8,610 bases of DNA from an uncultured Fretibacterium sp. (GTDB taxonomy: Bacteria > Synergistota > Synergistia > Synergistales > Aminobacteriaceae). The position numbers and the translations under genes are program-made. The stretch covers positions 1-8,610 of the forward strand of contig CALAUZ010000227.1 in the NCBI GenBank assembly GCA_937892105.1, written 5' to 3'. This document shows positions 7,527 through 8,610 of this stretch, one piece after another (position 1 is the first letter of the stretch; every line of letters begins with the position of its first letter). The notes beneath the pieces are model-generated. The model saw only the letters and a program-made list of their open reading frames with translations, did not search any database and had not been told where the DNA came from.

Positions 7527-8487
7527 CGTCCTCCGCTGGTATGCTATTAAGTTCGGATGTCGGAGATATGCTTTCGTCCCTGACCACTGTCCTTTTCCTG
7601 ATGTCTGCCATCATTTCCACTAACTCACTGGCTACGCTCTTCAGCTCTTGCGCCTCTAGAGGTTGGCCGAGTGCTTCTGCACAGTTCTTCTGCGACAGCT
7701 CGTATTTCCAGGGTAAAAATTCCTGTGTGCCTAGTCGTGGCATTTGCTCCGCGTGGTCTGTTACGTCGTTACTTACTGTCTTCGGGGTTTCTGAGGTGAA
7801 ATGTACTCCGATGCACTTCTTCCGTATCTCTTCCTACTTCTTCAGCAACCATTCAGGGATTTCGGGTACTGTTGTGGACGCGGGATTGACTGTATCACCA
7901 TGCATCAGCGGTTTCAACCGGGTTTTCGCGAGCGGTATCTGCCTGTGGTGTCCCTTCGCTTTCACCACTGATAAAAAAGGGGTTTGCGGATGGTGTGGAT
8001 GTGTTGTTTGTCGTTTCTGGGGTCTCCGCGGAGGTTGGGGTTTGGGCTTTAGGGGGTGATGCTGTAGGTTTGGGGAGAAAGGCTTTCCCCGTCAGGGAGT
8101 CCTTTGTCTTTTCTTGGTATGTTACTTCTTTCGGGATTACTGTATCGGTTTTCTCGTGATTTTTTTCCGCTAGAGCATGGAGAATAGCTCCCCCTTCCCT
8201 TAAAGATTCTTTAAAAGAATCTTTTCGCCCTGACATGTTTTCAGTCTGATAAGCTGGCATAGTAATACCCTGACAGGCTGTCATTTCGTTTGCCATGAAA
8301 GTTTTATCAACTATTGTACTTGAGTGATAATTGGTATTATCTGTCGTAGGTTTAGTATTAGTAGCTATGTCTGCAGAGTGCTTAGTGTCTGTGTCTGTGT
8401 TGCATGAAGTATTGTAGCCAATGATTTTGTAGATGGAAGAAATCTGCCTGTGGTTGCGGAATCTGGAAGTCCGCTGAATAGCCTGAT
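7516..8487 (-). pseudogene. Unrecognised gene with Pro/Thr/Ser-rich linker, broken; fused to hsdR remnant
   Basis: One frame is open from about 8487 to TGA 7895-7897. It includes NTDTDTKHSADIATNTKPTT, then MANEMTACQGITMPAYQ (ATG 8294-8296), a charged helical stretch (KDSFKESLREGGAILHALAE) and a Pro/Thr/Ser-rich linker (AFLPKPTASPPKAQTPTSAE). A shift near 7895-7920 leads to another frame: VPEIPEWLLKK, TAG 7834-7836, EEIRKKCIGVHFTSETPKTV, FLPWKYELSQKNCAEALGQP, ELVEMMADIRKRTVV, ending at TGA 7516-7518. The linker makes 7950-8090 strikingly G/T-rich on the + strand. I do not recognise the family; the layout (short modules, disordered linker) recalls mobile-element proteins, but that is only an impression. 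The end overlaps the HsdR frame at 7516-7526, so a deletion junction probably joins two unrelated genes. No ribosome site precedes ATG 8294-8296, so the real start is unclear. Confidence 0.4.
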
Positions 8488-8568
8488 AGCCTCAAGAATA
8501 TTGAGAGACATGTAAACGGTGAGTTGTGAGCAATACGCATGAGTGGCGATATTTTCTACTATTGGCAA
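8365..8568 (-). pseudogene. Doubtful open frame upstream of the unrecognised gene, possibly its N-terminal part
   Basis: The frame starts at TTG 8566-8568 (PIVENIATHAYCSQLTVYM, then LNILEAIRLFSGLP) and ends at TAG 8365-8367, just past the ACAGAC repeat. Shifting frame inside that repeat would connect it to the TDTDTKHSADI reading of the next feature, so the two may once have been one gene. Another frame over the same bases (YQAIQRTSRFRNHRQISSIY) is also open, and I cannot decide between them. Upstream to 8610 all three complementary frames contain stops or give no recognisable protein. Confidence 0.2.
8385..8400. repeat. Short tandem repeat, GTGTCT period 6
   Basis: The + strand holds two full GTGTCT units plus GTGT. 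On the complement it encodes alternating Asp-Thr or Gln-Thr, depending on frame. It sits exactly where two plausible coding frames meet, so slippage here could be the cause of the frame change. Confidence 0.6.
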
Positions 8569-8610
8569 GTCTCATTGTCTGTAATAGCAAGCCTTGAAGT
8601 TTCAGTATGT

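Noticed and set aside
7445..8059. Long + strand open frame of 204 codons
   Set aside because: It is antisense to hsdR and to the Pro/Thr-rich gene. Its Cys/Ser/Gly-rich, low-complexity product is typical of a shadow of a proline-rich region, and it lacks a ribosome site.
1..8610. CRISPR array, tRNA, rRNA, insertion sequence ends
   Set aside because: No spaced direct repeats, tRNA-like folds, rRNA sequence, transposase reading or paired inverted repeats were recognised by eye.

Overview
This is an AT-rich bacterial accessory region (roughly 40% G+C by eye). It looks like a decayed defence island. Nearly every gene belongs to a family linked to anti-phage defence or genome conflict, and nearly every one is broken by internal stops, frameshifts or deletions. 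The clear exception is an intact HNH endonuclease gene. I cannot assign a genus: there are no rRNA, tRNA or housekeeping genes. Family assignments come from remembered family sequences and visible motifs, not from a search.

Layout. 1-332 (-): N-terminal part of an M48-type metallopeptidase, frameshifted twice, running off the left edge. About 351-502 (-): remnant of a second dynamin-like GTPase. 495-2600 (-): dynamin-like GTPase of 702 codons in one frame, interrupted by TAG and TAA. 2612-2920 (-): small membrane protein with an internal TGA, just upstream of the GTPase and apparently in the same operon. 2921-3011: divergent intergenic gap. 3012-about 3145 (+): short N-terminal fragment, possibly DUF4393-like. 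3146-4092 (+): SEFIR/TIR-type protein with a deletion after its first strand and a TAG in place of a Trp codon. 4093-4200: short gap between convergent genes; I see nothing in it. 4201-4860 (-): intact HNH endonuclease (PtuB-like). 4860-5977 (-): its partner ATPase (PtuA-like), frameshifted just before Walker B and apparently missing its extreme N terminus. 5980-7526 (-): C-terminal half of a type I restriction HsdR, with frameshifts, an internal stop and in-frame deletions. 7516-about 8487 (-): unrecognised broken gene with a Pro/Thr/Ser-rich linker, butted against the truncated hsdR. 8365-8568 (-): a further doubtful open frame.

How it fits together. When intact, the region would have held a Septu-like ATPase/HNH pair, a type I restriction enzyme, a SEFIR/TIR effector and a dynamin operon (small membrane protein, one GTPase and possibly a second). 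These are modules that commonly cluster in defence islands. The lesions are mixed: nonsense codons in otherwise continuous frames, single-base indels and clean deletions. Several inferred substitutions run in the GC-to-AT direction, and gene ends are fused out of frame at module borders. This pattern fits real decay better than indel-type sequencing error alone, although some homopolymer frameshifts could be technical.
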